DNA of 64,000 nucleotides. It comes from Azoarcus sp. L1K30. GTDB lineage: Bacteria > Pseudomonadota > Gammaproteobacteria > Burkholderiales > Rhodocyclaceae. Location: NCBI RefSeq assembly GCF_018122735.1, contig NZ_JAGRRD010000001.1, forward strand, positions 1,640,081-1,704,080, given 5' to 3'. Below the pieces are notes generated by a model, which saw nothing but the letters and a program-made list of their open reading frames with translations, was not told the origin of the DNA and made no database searches. Both the position numbers and the translations under genes were made by a program. Numbering within the stretch: position 1 is the first letter of the stretch; every line of letters starts with the position of its first letter. Below are positions 37,177 to 45,855 of the stretch, piece by piece.

Positions 37177-37716
37177 ATGAAATCGAATGCCCCACCTTTT
37201 GCAGCCCTCCCCACTGCCACGCCCGCCGCTTGGGCCGAAGCCCTCGCGCAGCGGGTGAACTGTTATGGCCTGGGGCTGTGGTTCAGGCCGCTTGGGCAGT
37301 GGCTTGAACTGCCGCCCGACCTGCGCTGGCTGCCGCAGTCCTGCGCGGATGGGCCTCAGCAAGTGCCTGCTGCGCATCGCGCGGTGCAACTGAGCGTTGC
37401 TCCGCTGCGCACCTTCGATGCGGCCCCAAGGCGTGCTCGTCACCACCACTTGGTCCTTGACAGGCTCTGGTTCAATGGCCGCATGGTGCGTGAACGACCC
37501 GGCACCTGCGCCCTGCCCTTCGGACTCGACGCCCACGCTGCCACACCCGAGCAGGTGGCCGCCACCCTCGGCGCATCCCCGCTGAAACAGTCCGAAGACA
37601 CCTTCGACTACGCACTGGCCGACGGGCGTAGCGTAATCATCTCCTTCGAACCCGCGCAAACCGGCATCGCGCGGGTCGCGCTAAGTCGCTTCGGTGAGCC
37701 CGTGCTCTGGGGTTAA
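37177..37716 (+). CDS. Hypothetical protein of the immunity cluster
   Basis: The 179-residue product is not recognised. It is soluble, Trp/Pro-rich in the first half (NCYGLGLWFRPLGQWLELPP) and ends with TFDYALADGRSVIISFEPAQ and GIARVALSRFGEP, a beta-rich tail reminiscent of small immunity folds. GC content is high, like the vgrG genes. It sits between the PoNi and YezG-type immunity genes, so it may be a third immunity protein or an effector accessory. Function is not assigned. Confidence 0.55.
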   Translation: MKSNAPPFAALPTATPAAWAEALAQRVNCYGLGLWFRPLGQWLELPPDLRWLPQSCADGPQQVPAAHRAVQLSVAPLRTFDAAPRRARHHHLVLDRLWFNGRMVRERPGTCALPFGLDAHAATPEQVAATLGASPLKQSEDTFDYALADGRSVIISFEPAQTGIARVALSRFGEPVLWG

Positions 37717-37780
37717 ACATCAGCAGAACCTGGTCAGATTCCGCATCCAATCGCGCCCATGGGCAGGCCGAGGTAACAAG

Positions 37781-38275
37781 ATGAATCAACAATTACAGGA
37801 ACTTCAGACACAAATTGCGCAGGGTATTTGGAGGGTGATGCCTGAGCATCATTGGATTCGTACGGTATTTGTGGAAAAGGCAATCAAACCCTACTTCCAT
37901 GCTACGGGAAATGTAGAGTTGGCCAACGGGCAAATATCAAGGGTAAATGGTGTCAGCGGCGACATCTTTGTCGCTTTCAGATCGCTCCGCCCTGAAATGG
38001 CGAAGCTGCACGACAACGGCCACGCCTGGTACACCGCCACCTTCACCCTCACCACGGACGGAAAGTTCAAGTTCGACTTCGACTACGACCACCTGCCCGC
38101 CTTCGACATCATGCCCAGCCCGGACAAATGGCTGGACGAATTCAAGCACTACCCCCGTCCGGAATTGCAGGCCTTGATTCAGGACTGGATCGATGGAGAA
38201 ATTACCTATGATGACGACGACGAAGTCGCTTATGCAGCATTGATCAAGCGTCTGAAGGACGCATCAGCACCGTAG
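37781..38275 (+). CDS. YezG/DUF600-type immunity protein
   Basis: The 164-residue product from the ATG at 37781 matches the YezG/DUF600 immunity family of polymorphic toxins. Signs are MNQQLQELQTQIAQGIWRVM at the start, then NGHAWYTATFTLTTDGKFKF, and FDYDHLPAFDIMPSPDKW with an acidic C-terminus (YDDDDEVAY). YezG proteins usually protect against nuclease toxins. The ATG was chosen over an upstream start at 37694 because family similarity begins there. No cognate toxin lies directly upstream, so it appears orphaned. Confidence 0.78.
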   Translation: MNQQLQELQTQIAQGIWRVMPEHHWIRTVFVEKAIKPYFHATGNVELANGQISRVNGVSGDIFVAFRSLRPEMAKLHDNGHAWYTATFTLTTDGKFKFDFDYDHLPAFDIMPSPDKWLDEFKHYPRPELQALIQDWIDGEITYDDDDEVAYAALIKRLKDASAP

Positions 38276-38493
38276 AGGTCATTCAAGCGATGCACTACCG
38301 GGCCTGAGTGTAGCTACCGGTCTAGATAGCCACCGTCGCTTGCGCCTGTGACACGCTCCGCCCGGACGATGATGAATCGTCGTCCGTGGCGCAGCTGCGG
38401 TATTACGGCCACGGTCCACGCCGGGCGCACCCGAGTTCGACAGTTAATCTCGTAACTATCTGATTTCGTTAGTGACGATTTTCAAACGTGCCC

Positions 38494-39048
38494 CTACAAC
38501 AGCGTCAGCTGCTGTGGTGCGACTGGTTTTTTCACACGAAGGGCACTGAGGACCTCGTTCTGGTGTGCGTTGATGGACGAGACTGCGGTTACTGGCTCGG
38601 CGCCGCCGAGTCGGACGCGGTGATGCTGGATGCGATGGAGCTGCTCGAGCGCGCGCTCGGGCGTGAGTCCGGAGTGCGCCGCACGAAGGCGCGTACGCAT
38701 GATCCGGTGAAGGATTAGCGCCATGAAGCAGATCGAGGCGTGCGCGCGAATGCGCTCGGGCAGCCGGTGATAGACCGGCCCGATCTCGATCTCGGATTTC
38801 AGTACCTTGAAGCCGCGTTCGATGTCGGCGAGGGCCTTGTAACGGGTAAGGACCTCGGCGGGGGCGAGCTCCTGCGCGTTGGTCACGAGCAGGAGCTTGC
38901 CGTCCATGAGTTCGGCCAGCCCACGGGCCGTCTCGTCGATCTCGTAGCAGAAGAGCTCGGCCTTGAGATCGACGCGGATGATCCTGGACAGGTGTGCTTC
39001 GCACACCGCGTGGTAGAAGCGCGCCTTCGCGCCGCTCGACCGCGCGGA
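38494..39048 (-). pseudogene. 3' fragment of an IS1634-family transposase
   Basis: The minus strand encodes the C-terminal ~185 residues of an IS1634-type transposase: RFYHAVCEAHLSRIIRVDLK, ELMDGKLLLVTNAQELAPAE, VLTRYKALADIERGFKVLKS, EIEIGPVYHRLPERIRAHAS and ICFMALILHRIMRTR. The catalytic Glu region is in YKALADIERGF. Similarity stops abruptly near 39048, where a DUF2169-cluster gene begins on the opposite strand at 39055, so the 5' two-thirds of the element is lost. The frame itself stays open into unrelated sequence up to 39507. Confidence 0.85.
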
Positions 39049-39054
39049 GCAGGT

Positions 39055-40153
39055 ATGAGCACACCCTCCCATGGCGCGGCCCCCATCGCTGTGCTCGCGG
39101 CCGGCTGCGCCTTTCCCGCCGGCCCCAATCTGGCATTGGCCGACGTGGCCGTGCGCGCCGCACTGTGCCTGACCCGGCCCCATCCGCACTTCGTCGACCG
39201 CTGTGGTCACCGGGTTCGCTGCTCGATCTTCCCCACCCCCTCTACCCTCGAGCAACGCTGGCTCGAACTGGCCGACGCGGCCCTGCGTGACCTGGCCACC
39301 CGCCTGCCCGAGGCGGCACGTCCGCACCTGCGCGCGCGCCATTCCCCTGTGGCTGGTCTTGCCCGAGCACTCCCGGCCAGGCTTGCCGCCCGAGTTGGTG
39401 TCGCGCCTGACGCGGGCGTTGCAGCCGAACTGGTCCGACGTCCATCTCGTCACCGGGCAGCATGCCGCCACCGCCCTCGCCCTGGGCGCGGCAAGGCAGT
39501 GGATCACCCAACATCAGATCGCCGCAGCAGTCCTTGCGATCGATACCCCACACGCGGCCGATACGCTGGCTTGGCTCGAAGCCCGCGCCCTGCTGCACCA
39601 CGCCCGCACACCCTACCAGGGGCAGGCCCGCGCCAACCCCTACGGCCGCATCCCCGGTGAAGCCGCCACCGCGCTGCTGCTCGGCCCCGTCCGCCCACCC
39701 GCGCGGAGCCCCGCCTGGTGCCATGTCTCCGCACTGGCCACCGCCGACGAACCGCTGACCTTCGACACCGAGGGCCCGTGCGTGGGCGCCGGGCTCAGCG
39801 CCGCCGCCTTCGCCGCACTCGATGCGGCAGGACACGCCGCCACCGCCATTGGCCAACTGATCCACGACGCCAACGGCGAGCCCTACCGTGCCGACGAGTT
39901 CGGCTTTACCGCCCTGCGCCTGGCCGATCGCCTCGCCGACGGCTGGCGCCGCATCAGTCCGGCGCTGGCAACGGGCGATCTCATGAGTGCCAGCCTGGCC
40001 ACCCAGTTGGCCATCGCCGCCTTGCACCTGCACCAATCCAAGCAAGCCAGCCAACGCTCGCCGGCGGCACCCGCACAGGCCACCTTGCTGCTGGCCAGCA
40101 GCGACCAGGCGCTGCGTGCCGCGCTCGTCCTCACCCCCGCAAAGGAAGCCTGA
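39055..40153 (+). pseudogene. Ketoacyl-synthase-fold T6SS cluster protein, frameshifted (copy 1)
   Basis: The gene starts at ATG 39055 (MSTPSHGAAPIAVLAAGCAF) in one frame and continues from about 39335 in the next frame (IPLWLVLPEHSRPGLPPELV) to a stop at 40151-40153. The switch lies at a CG-dinucleotide run (39331-39340), consistent with loss of one CG unit or gain of one base. Joined, it is a ~365-residue thiolase-fold protein with GRIPGEAATALLLG, like the intact copy at 45852. The KS nucleophile position reads GQHAATALAL, with no Cys. The effector gene follows after 1 bp. The frameshift could be real or a sequencing error. Confidence 0.75.
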
Positions 40154-40154
40154 G

Positions 40155-41243
40155 ATGCCCGTCACCATCAACATCAACGGCCTCACCCTGTGCCACAAAG
40201 GCAGCCAGGGCCTCGTCCACAACACCTTGCCCGACGTGTGCAAAACCCCGGACGATGGCGACCCCATCCCCTACGAAAACGAGGCCTACTCAAAGGACCT
40301 CGTCAAGGGCACCACATCGGTGTTTGCCGACGGCGGCAACATGATCGCCAACCTCGGCTCCGAGTTCGCCATCTCCGTCTTCGACGAACCCGGCTCCATG
40401 GGCGGCATCAAGTCCGGCACCCATATGGCCGAGGCCGACTGGATCACCCACTCATTCGACGTCTTTTTCGAGGGCAAACCCGCCTGCCGACTCACCGACA
40501 AGATGTTCATGAATCATCGCAATACGGTGAGTTTGTGCGGCGAGCAGCAGGGTTTCCTCAACGAATCTGAATTCCACGACTGGCTGTGCAAGATGGCTTG
40601 TGAATGCTGGAACGCCCACAAAACAGACGGCCCCGAACCTCTCAGCAAAGGTCAGACCTTTCAGAATTGCCTTAACAAGAAAATCGAGGCTGAATGTTAT
40701 GACAACGGCTATCCAAAGGATGACGCGAATGTCTGGCGAGAAGTACCATTCGACCGTGGTAGCGGCTGGGACATGATCGAGAGCGGAACACACCAAGGAA
40801 AGCCGACCGCAAACGTCATCCGTGGCAACAGCCGGCGTCCGGACCTCATCCAGTTCGGTAAGGACGGGATGTCGAAGATATTCGATGTCAAGTTCCCGAC
40901 CGATCCGACGGGAAATGGGAACTTGGGTGCGGAACGAGAACGTGAATACAGGGAAATCGCCAAGAAGCACACGGGTGATCCCGATAACTTCAAAGAGTTC
41001 AACGTAGCTGACGAGTGCGGTGGCTGCGGTGACCCAAACCTGCAGGAAGCCACCGAACTCGCACCGATCGAAGTTTCAGCCAAAGCGGAGGCCAGTGTTG
41101 GCGATTACGCCGTGCTCGTCGGTCTGGGGGTCGCCACTATCGCCCTTACGTTGATCCCCTTCGATGGCCCGCTCGGTGAAGGCGCCGCCGGTGCCGGTTT
41201 CCTCGGCCAAGCTGCGCGCATGGGGATCAAATTCGGATTCTGA
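40155..41243 (+). CDS. T6SS effector: DUF4150 (PAAR-like) domain with VRR-NUC/PD-(D/E)XK-like nuclease and C-terminal membrane segment
   Basis: The 362-residue protein begins with a DUF4150 domain (residues ~1-125: LPDVCKTPDDGDPIPYENEA, VFFEGKPACRLTDKMFMNHR). It then has a nuclease-like region with RRPDLIQFGKDGMSKIFDVK. Asp230 and the D-x-K of FDVKF (244-246) fit the PD-(D/E)XK/VRR-NUC pattern seen in other T6SS DNases. A Cys-rich segment (ECGGCGDPN) follows. The C-terminus has one hydrophobic segment, YAVLVGLGVATIALTLIPFD, possibly for crossing the target membrane. The DUF3396 immunity gene is directly downstream. Confidence 0.8.
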   Translation: MPVTININGLTLCHKGSQGLVHNTLPDVCKTPDDGDPIPYENEAYSKDLVKGTTSVFADGGNMIANLGSEFAISVFDEPGSMGGIKSGTHMAEADWITHSFDVFFEGKPACRLTDKMFMNHRNTVSLCGEQQGFLNESEFHDWLCKMACECWNAHKTDGPEPLSKGQTFQNCLNKKIEAECYDNGYPKDDANVWREVPFDRGSGWDMIESGTHQGKPTANVIRGNSRRPDLIQFGKDGMSKIFDVKFPTDPTGNGNLGAEREREYREIAKKHTGDPDNFKEFNVADECGGCGDPNLQEATELAPIEVSAKAEASVGDYAVLVGLGVATIALTLIPFDGPLGEGAAGAGFLGQAARMGIKFGF

Positions 41244-41266
41244 TGGACGAATTTCAAGGAAATAAT

Positions 41267-42268
41267 ATGGCGCTCAGTAAAGAAGACATCCTCGCCTGCG
41301 AAGGCCATCCAACCCTGCTCGACCGCCTGGCCATTGCCACCCCTCGCGGCCAGCTCATGGCCATGTTTGGACTCGGCGCAGAACTCTATGTCGCCCCGTA
41401 TGAGCGCCAACAGCTACGGCTGGACATGCTCGATGTGCAGGAGGACTACTACCTACGGTTCAAGGATCACATCGACCGTTGTCGCTTCCCCTCAAAAAAG
41501 AAGCCCGATGGGCAGATCATCAAACTGACGGGCGAAAACCCGTTTCCGGCGATCCGCGACGCTATGGGCGATTGGCCTTCTGATCGAGGCTATGCCAATG
41601 AGCTCCTCAAACGTTACGTCCACCCTGACTATCCCCGGGACGCTGGCAGAATCACCCCGTGGGAAAGCAACTTCCTGGTAGCAGCTGAACGGAACAATGA
41701 ACTCTCGTTTTTCAGTAATCATCTACCGATCGGAGACGAACAAGAAGGACTGCATTTCGACACGCTACGCGAATGCGTACTTGCCTGGGCCACCCGGCTG
41801 AAGCCCGCCCACGGACAGGCCGGCTTTTCCGTCATCCTGGAAATCGGCTCCATCAGCGGCCAACCCTACACCTACGCCACATTGCAACGTCATCCTGGCC
41901 TGGACATTCATGTACCTGTTGCTTTCGTCATGGAAAGCGAGGGTATCTTCAACCGCATCAAGTCAGTAAACTGGCTCACCGTGCTCGGTGAGCCCATCCT
42001 CGAAGAACTCGGCGGCATCGAAGCCGCCCGGCGCGCGCTCGAACCGGACTGCACCCTGTACCCCTACCCCGGCGGCCTCCTCATCCAAGCGGGCCCCCTG
42101 CCCCAGCTTGGCGACACCCATCGCGGACTCATCCCGGAGCGTTACCGCAAGGTCGCCCAGTTCACCCGGCCCGTGCGGTTCGAGGCATATCGAAGCTCGC
42201 TGTTCAGGGTATTCGAGCCCATGGTCGGACGTGAAGAAGCCGTCAAATGGGTTCGCCGCTTCGACTGA
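41267..42268 (+). CDS. DUF3396 T6SS immunity protein
   Basis: The 333-residue product from the ATG at 41267 matches the DUF3396 family, cognate immunity to VRR-NUC effectors. Landmarks are DILACEGHPTLLDRLAIATP near the N-terminus, then SFFSNHLPIGDEQEGLHFD, and VNWLTVLGEPILEELGGIEA with CTLYPYPGGLLIQAGPLPQL near the end. It is cytoplasmic. An earlier ATG at 41243 overlaps the effector stop by 1 bp; the 41267 start has GGA at the correct spacing. It forms an effector-immunity pair with 40155. Confidence 0.85.
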   Translation: MALSKEDILACEGHPTLLDRLAIATPRGQLMAMFGLGAELYVAPYERQQLRLDMLDVQEDYYLRFKDHIDRCRFPSKKKPDGQIIKLTGENPFPAIRDAMGDWPSDRGYANELLKRYVHPDYPRDAGRITPWESNFLVAAERNNELSFFSNHLPIGDEQEGLHFDTLRECVLAWATRLKPAHGQAGFSVILEIGSISGQPYTYATLQRHPGLDIHVPVAFVMESEGIFNRIKSVNWLTVLGEPILEELGGIEAARRALEPDCTLYPYPGGLLIQAGPLPQLGDTHRGLIPERYRKVAQFTRPVRFEAYRSSLFRVFEPMVGREEAVKWVRRFD

Positions 42269-42270
42269 AC

Positions 42271-42317
42271 ATGTCTGTCATCCCGTCAAAAGACTCCCTC
42301 GCCTGCGAGGGCCACCT
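42271..42317 (+). pseudogene. Five-prime fragment of a second DUF3396-like immunity gene
   Basis: Two bases after the DUF3396 stop, an ATG opens the frame MSVIPSKDSLACEGHLRAA. It parallels the start of the upstream gene (ALSKEDILACEGHPT) and then runs into vgrG sequence out of frame at 42318. This looks like the first ~16 codons of a tandem second immunity gene, cut by the recombination that brought in the vgrG copy. The short match makes it provisional. Confidence 0.5.
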
Positions 42318-44145
42318 TCGCGCCGCGCCGACTTCCGTATCTGGCAGAACAAGACCGTCCCCGACATCGTCAGCCAGGTGCTGGGCGAGAACGCCGTGCG
42401 CTTCGACGTGCGCCTGAAGCAGACCTACAAGACCTGGACCTACCTCACCCAGCACGGCGACACCGACTTCGAGTTCATCTGCCGCCAGCTCGAGCACGAG
42501 GGCATCTTCTTCTGGTTCGAGCACGCCGCAGGCGGCGAGACCATGGTGCTGGCCGACCACTTCACCATCCACCAGCCCTTTCCCGGCTACGCCTCGGTGC
42601 CCTTCTACGCCCCGGGCGAAGCCCGCGCCACCGAAGACCACTTCGATGCCTGGCGCCTCACCCGCCAGGTCGAGACCGGCCAGTTCGAGCACACCGACTA
42701 CGACTTCACCAAGCCGCGCGCCGATCTCACCACCCGCTTCGTCGATCCCCGCGGCCACCTGTTCGACCAGTACCAGCGCTTCGCCTACCCGGGCGACTAC
42801 ACCGAGCTGCCCAACGGCAACAGCTACGCCGCCAACACCCTCGAGCGTCTGCAGACCGAGCAGGAGACCGTATTGCTCGAAGGCCGTGTGCGCGGCGCCG
42901 CCCCCGGCTACATCTTCAACCTCACCGAGCATCCGCGCGACGACCAGAACCGCGAGCTCTTGATCACCGCCGCCCACTACGACCTCGCCGACAACACCTA
43001 CGAAGGCAGCGACACCGCCCAGGCGAGCCGTTTTCGGCTCAGCATCGAGGCCATGCCGGCCAACCGTCCCTTCCGCCCGCCGCTGGCCACCCCCAAGCCG
43101 CGCACCCGCGGCCCACAGACCGCCGTCGTCGTCGGCCCCCCGGGCGAGGAGATCCACACCGACCAGTACGGCCGCGTCAAGGTCCACTTCTTCTGGGACC
43201 GCTACGGCAAGAAAGACGGCACCGACACCTGCTGGATCCGCGTCGCCCAACCCTGGGCCGGCAGCCACTTTGGCGCCATCCACCTGCCGCGCATCGGCCA
43301 GGAGGTCATCGTCGATTTCGAGCACGGCGACCCCGACCGCCCCATCATCACCGGGCGCGTCTATAACGCCGAGCAGATGCCCCCCTGGGCCCTGCCCGCC
43401 AACAAGACCCAGTCCGGCTTTCTCACCCGCTCCTCCCTGGGCGGCTCCGCCGCCAACGCCAACGCCATCCGCTTCGAGGATCTGAAGGGCGCCGAGCAGC
43501 TGTGGATCCACGCCGAGCGCAACCAGGACATCGAGGTCGAACTCGACGAGACCCACTGGGTCGGCCAGGACCGCACCAAGACCATCGACCGCGACGAGAC
43601 CACCCACGTCAAGCGCAACCGCACCGAGACCGTGGATGGCAATGAGACGATTGTCGTCCACAAGAACCGCACCGAAACCGTCGACGGCATGGAGTCGGTC
43701 ACCGTCCACAAGAGCCGCAGGAAGACCATCGACCAGAACGAGACCGACCGCATCGGCAAGAGCTGGTCGATCAATGTCGGCAAGTTCAAGACCGAAACCA
43801 TCGGCATGGCCTACATGCAGAACGTGGGCATGGGCCGCATGGAGAACGTCGGCATGGGCTACAGCCTGAACGTCGGCCTGGCCATGAACACCGTGGTCGG
43901 CATGAACCAGTCGGCTCAGATCGGAAAGAACAAATCGACCACCGTGGGCACCCAGTACAGCCTGAACGTCGGGGGCGGAGGGGGCGCTGCACCGGAGGCC
44001 ATGTCATTTTCCGGCGCACCGGTCGGCGGCGCGGGCGGTGGCGGCAGCGGATCGAGCATCACCATGGATGCCGACTCCATCACCCTGAAGGTCGGCGCCA
44101 GCACCCTGGTAATGAAAGCCGATGGCACGGTCACCGTGAATGGTC
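42318..44145 (+). repeat. vgrG duplication, copy 2 (partner 28930-30760)
   Basis: This is the second arm of the ~1.8-kb near-identical direct repeat. The left boundary is sharp and occurs at the same codon as in copy 1 numbering (RRADF). The right boundary is gradual, in the tail region where effector specificity is expected to lie. The two arms flank 11.5 kb of effectors, immunity genes and IS remnants. Confidence 0.9.
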
Positions 44146-44234
44146 ATGACTTTCAGAGCACTTTCACTGGGGAGCAGGTCATCAAGGCCGATGGCAACAT
44201 CACGATCAAAGGAGCCAAAATCCTTGAAAACTGA
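42318..44234 (+). pseudogene. vgrG: VgrG copy 2 lacking the first ~97 codons
   Basis: From RRADFRIWQNKTVPDIV onward the frame encodes a VgrG nearly identical to the copy at 28639, including gp27/gp5 domains, 16-residue needle repeats (43569-43760) and Gly-rich hinge. The N-terminal ~97 residues of gp27 domain 1 are absent. The open frame continues upstream to 41988 only as an unrelated reading of the immunity gene. The C-terminal tail differs from copy 1 (VTVNGHDFQSTFTGEQVIKA) and ends in ITIKGAKILEN. Without its N-terminus it is probably not a working spike, although the tail could still be donated by recombination. DUF6484 starts inside its last codons. Confidence 0.82.
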
Positions 44235-44742
44235 CACCCTGCCACCCGATTCGACATTGCACGCGCAGCCAAACGAGGACGCTCCACTTGACCGCCTCCT
44301 GAGTCGGGCGACGACGCCTCGCCCACATCCAGACAAGGTCGAAGGCTTGAGTCTGGGCACCCTGGAAGCGCTGGACGCGTGCGGGAAAGCCCGAGTTGGG
44401 ATCGACTGCTTCTCACTGACGAATATCCCCGCAGCCACACTGGTTGCACTTACCCCCGAGGATGTCGGTCGAGCGGTGGCACTCGGCTTCACCCATGGCG
44501 ACCCACAACAACCGGTAATCCTGGGCTTCATGCTCGACGCTGCGCCCGCTTCCAGGTCGCTGCGTATCGACCGCAGCGGCGAACGCGTCATGATCGAGGC
44601 ACAGAGCGAGCTGGAGCTCCGCTGCGGTGACGCCGTCATCTTGCTGCAGGCTGACGGCCATATCCACTTGCACGGGCGCTACATCACCAGCCACGCTGAG
44701 GCAGGGCAACGCATCCGCGGTGGCTCAGTGCAGATCAACTGA
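44224..44742 (+). CDS. DUF6484-like T6SS accessory protein
   Basis: No ATG fits; a TTG at 44224, preceded at 9 bp by AAGGAG and overlapping the vgrG stop, is the likely start, giving 172 residues. The protein has a variable N-terminus followed by a compact beta domain (LSLGTLEALDACGKARVGID, VALTPEDVGRAVALGFTHGD, PQQPVILGFMLDA) and ends HGRYITSHAEAGQRIRGGSV. This resembles the DUF6484 proteins found between vgrG and DUF2169 in other T6SS clusters; the family name is from memory and moderate. The ending echoes VgrG tails, suggesting a small tip-related protein. Confidence 0.65.
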   Translation: MKTDTLPPDSTLHAQPNEDAPLDRLLSRATTPRPHPDKVEGLSLGTLEALDACGKARVGIDCFSLTNIPAATLVALTPEDVGRAVALGFTHGDPQQPVILGFMLDAAPASRSLRIDRSGERVMIEAQSELELRCGDAVILLQADGHIHLHGRYITSHAEAGQRIRGGSVQIN

Positions 44743-44757
44743 CGCCGAAACCGATCC

Positions 44758-45855
44758 ATGGAACTTGTCTGTACCTCCAAGCACCTTGTCAGCTCTATTG
44801 CCACGGCAATCGATGTAACGGGGCGCGAGCATCTGGTCATCGTTGCCAAGGCGAGTTGGCGTATTCCGGCGCCACGCCAGCGCCCCCGCCCCCTGCCGCC
44901 GCAACCCTTGGCAGTGGCCGATGCCTACCACGGCGTGCCCGGGCGCTCGGCCATGCGGTACTGCGATGACTTCGCGCGCTTCAAACCCCGCTGCGACGTT
45001 CTGTTCGATGCCTGTGCCCATGCGCCGTCGGGGCATCCCATCCGCCAACTGGATCTGGCCGTGCAGGTCGGCGCGCTCAATAAGCGGATTCGCGTCTTCG
45101 GCCCACGTAATTGGACACGCGGCCTGCTCGGACTCACACCATCCGAACCCGAGCCATTCATTCGCATGCCGCTGCATTTCGGCCACGCCTTTGGCGGTTC
45201 TCGCAGCTACGACGCCAACGGAAAAACGCTGACCGAGGCCTTGCTCACCAACCCCGACGGACTGGGCTGGGGAGGCCCCAACACCGCACGCGGGCTCGTC
45301 GGCGCGCCTGTGGCCAACCTCGAGCATCCCGACGACCAGATCAAACGCCCCGACGGGCCCAATCAACCCGTTGCGCTGAGTGCCATCGGTCGTCACTGGC
45401 AACCACGCCAAGGCTATGCCGGCACCTACGATGACGCCTGGCGCCGCGACGTCGCCCCCTTTCTGCCTGAAGACTTTGACGACCGCTTCCATCAGTGCGC
45501 CCCCGAGGACCAGCAGATCGACTATCCCCGTGGCGGAGAAACCGTCCGCCTGAACCATCTCGTGCCATCGTGTCCCGCACTCGCCTTCTCGCTTCCGCAG
45601 TTGGACGGAGTGAAGGTCCGCATCCTGCGTACCGACTACAGCACCGAGCAGATCGATGCCGTCGTCGACACTCTGTTCTTCGAAACCGACGCCGAGCGCT
45701 TCTCGGCCGTGTGGCGGGCCAGCAGCCCCATCCGGCGCCGCCTGCAAGAATTTGACACCATCGCCGTCGGGCCGATCGAACCGGAGTGGTGGCGCGCGCG
45801 CAGCCTGGGGCTGGACGATCACGGCTGCCCGGGCTGCGGGGAGACACCTGCATGA
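44758..45855 (+). CDS. DUF2169 T6SS adaptor/chaperone (second copy)
   Basis: The 365-residue product has DUF2169 hallmarks: HLVIVAKASWRIPAPRQRPR near the N-terminus, MPLHFGHAFGGSRSYDANGK, NPDGLGWGGPNTARGLVGAP, and WQPRQGYAGTYDDAWRRDVA. It would load effectors onto the second VgrG tail. It is only distantly similar to the copy at 30885, in line with serving a different cargo. Its stop overlaps the ketoacyl-synthase-like start (ATGA). The C-terminal ~20 residues contain a Cys pair (GCPGCGE). Confidence 0.85.
   Translation: MELVCTSKHLVSSIATAIDVTGREHLVIVAKASWRIPAPRQRPRPLPPQPLAVADAYHGVPGRSAMRYCDDFARFKPRCDVLFDACAHAPSGHPIRQLDLAVQVGALNKRIRVFGPRNWTRGLLGLTPSEPEPFIRMPLHFGHAFGGSRSYDANGKTLTEALLTNPDGLGWGGPNTARGLVGAPVANLEHPDDQIKRPDGPNQPVALSAIGRHWQPRQGYAGTYDDAWRRDVAPFLPEDFDDRFHQCAPEDQQIDYPRGGETVRLNHLVPSCPALAFSLPQLDGVKVRILRTDYSTEQIDAVVDTLFFETDAERFSAVWRASSPIRRRLQEFDTIAVGPIEPEWWRARSLGLDDHGCPGCGETPA

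Noticed and set aside
39331-39340. Phase-variation switch at the CG run
   Set aside because: Four CG units are too few for typical contingency loci; decay or sequencing error is more likely.
38494-39507. A 337-residue protein on the minus strand as one gene
   Set aside because: Only the last ~185 residues resemble an IS1634 transposase. The N-terminal part is the antisense of the ketoacyl-synthase-like gene, so it is a fragment plus chance open frame.
42243-43709. 488-codon minus-strand frame (and the 440-codon one at 28615-29937)
   Set aside because: Both are antisense to the two near-identical vgrG copies and mirror each other for that reason. No independent protein similarity.
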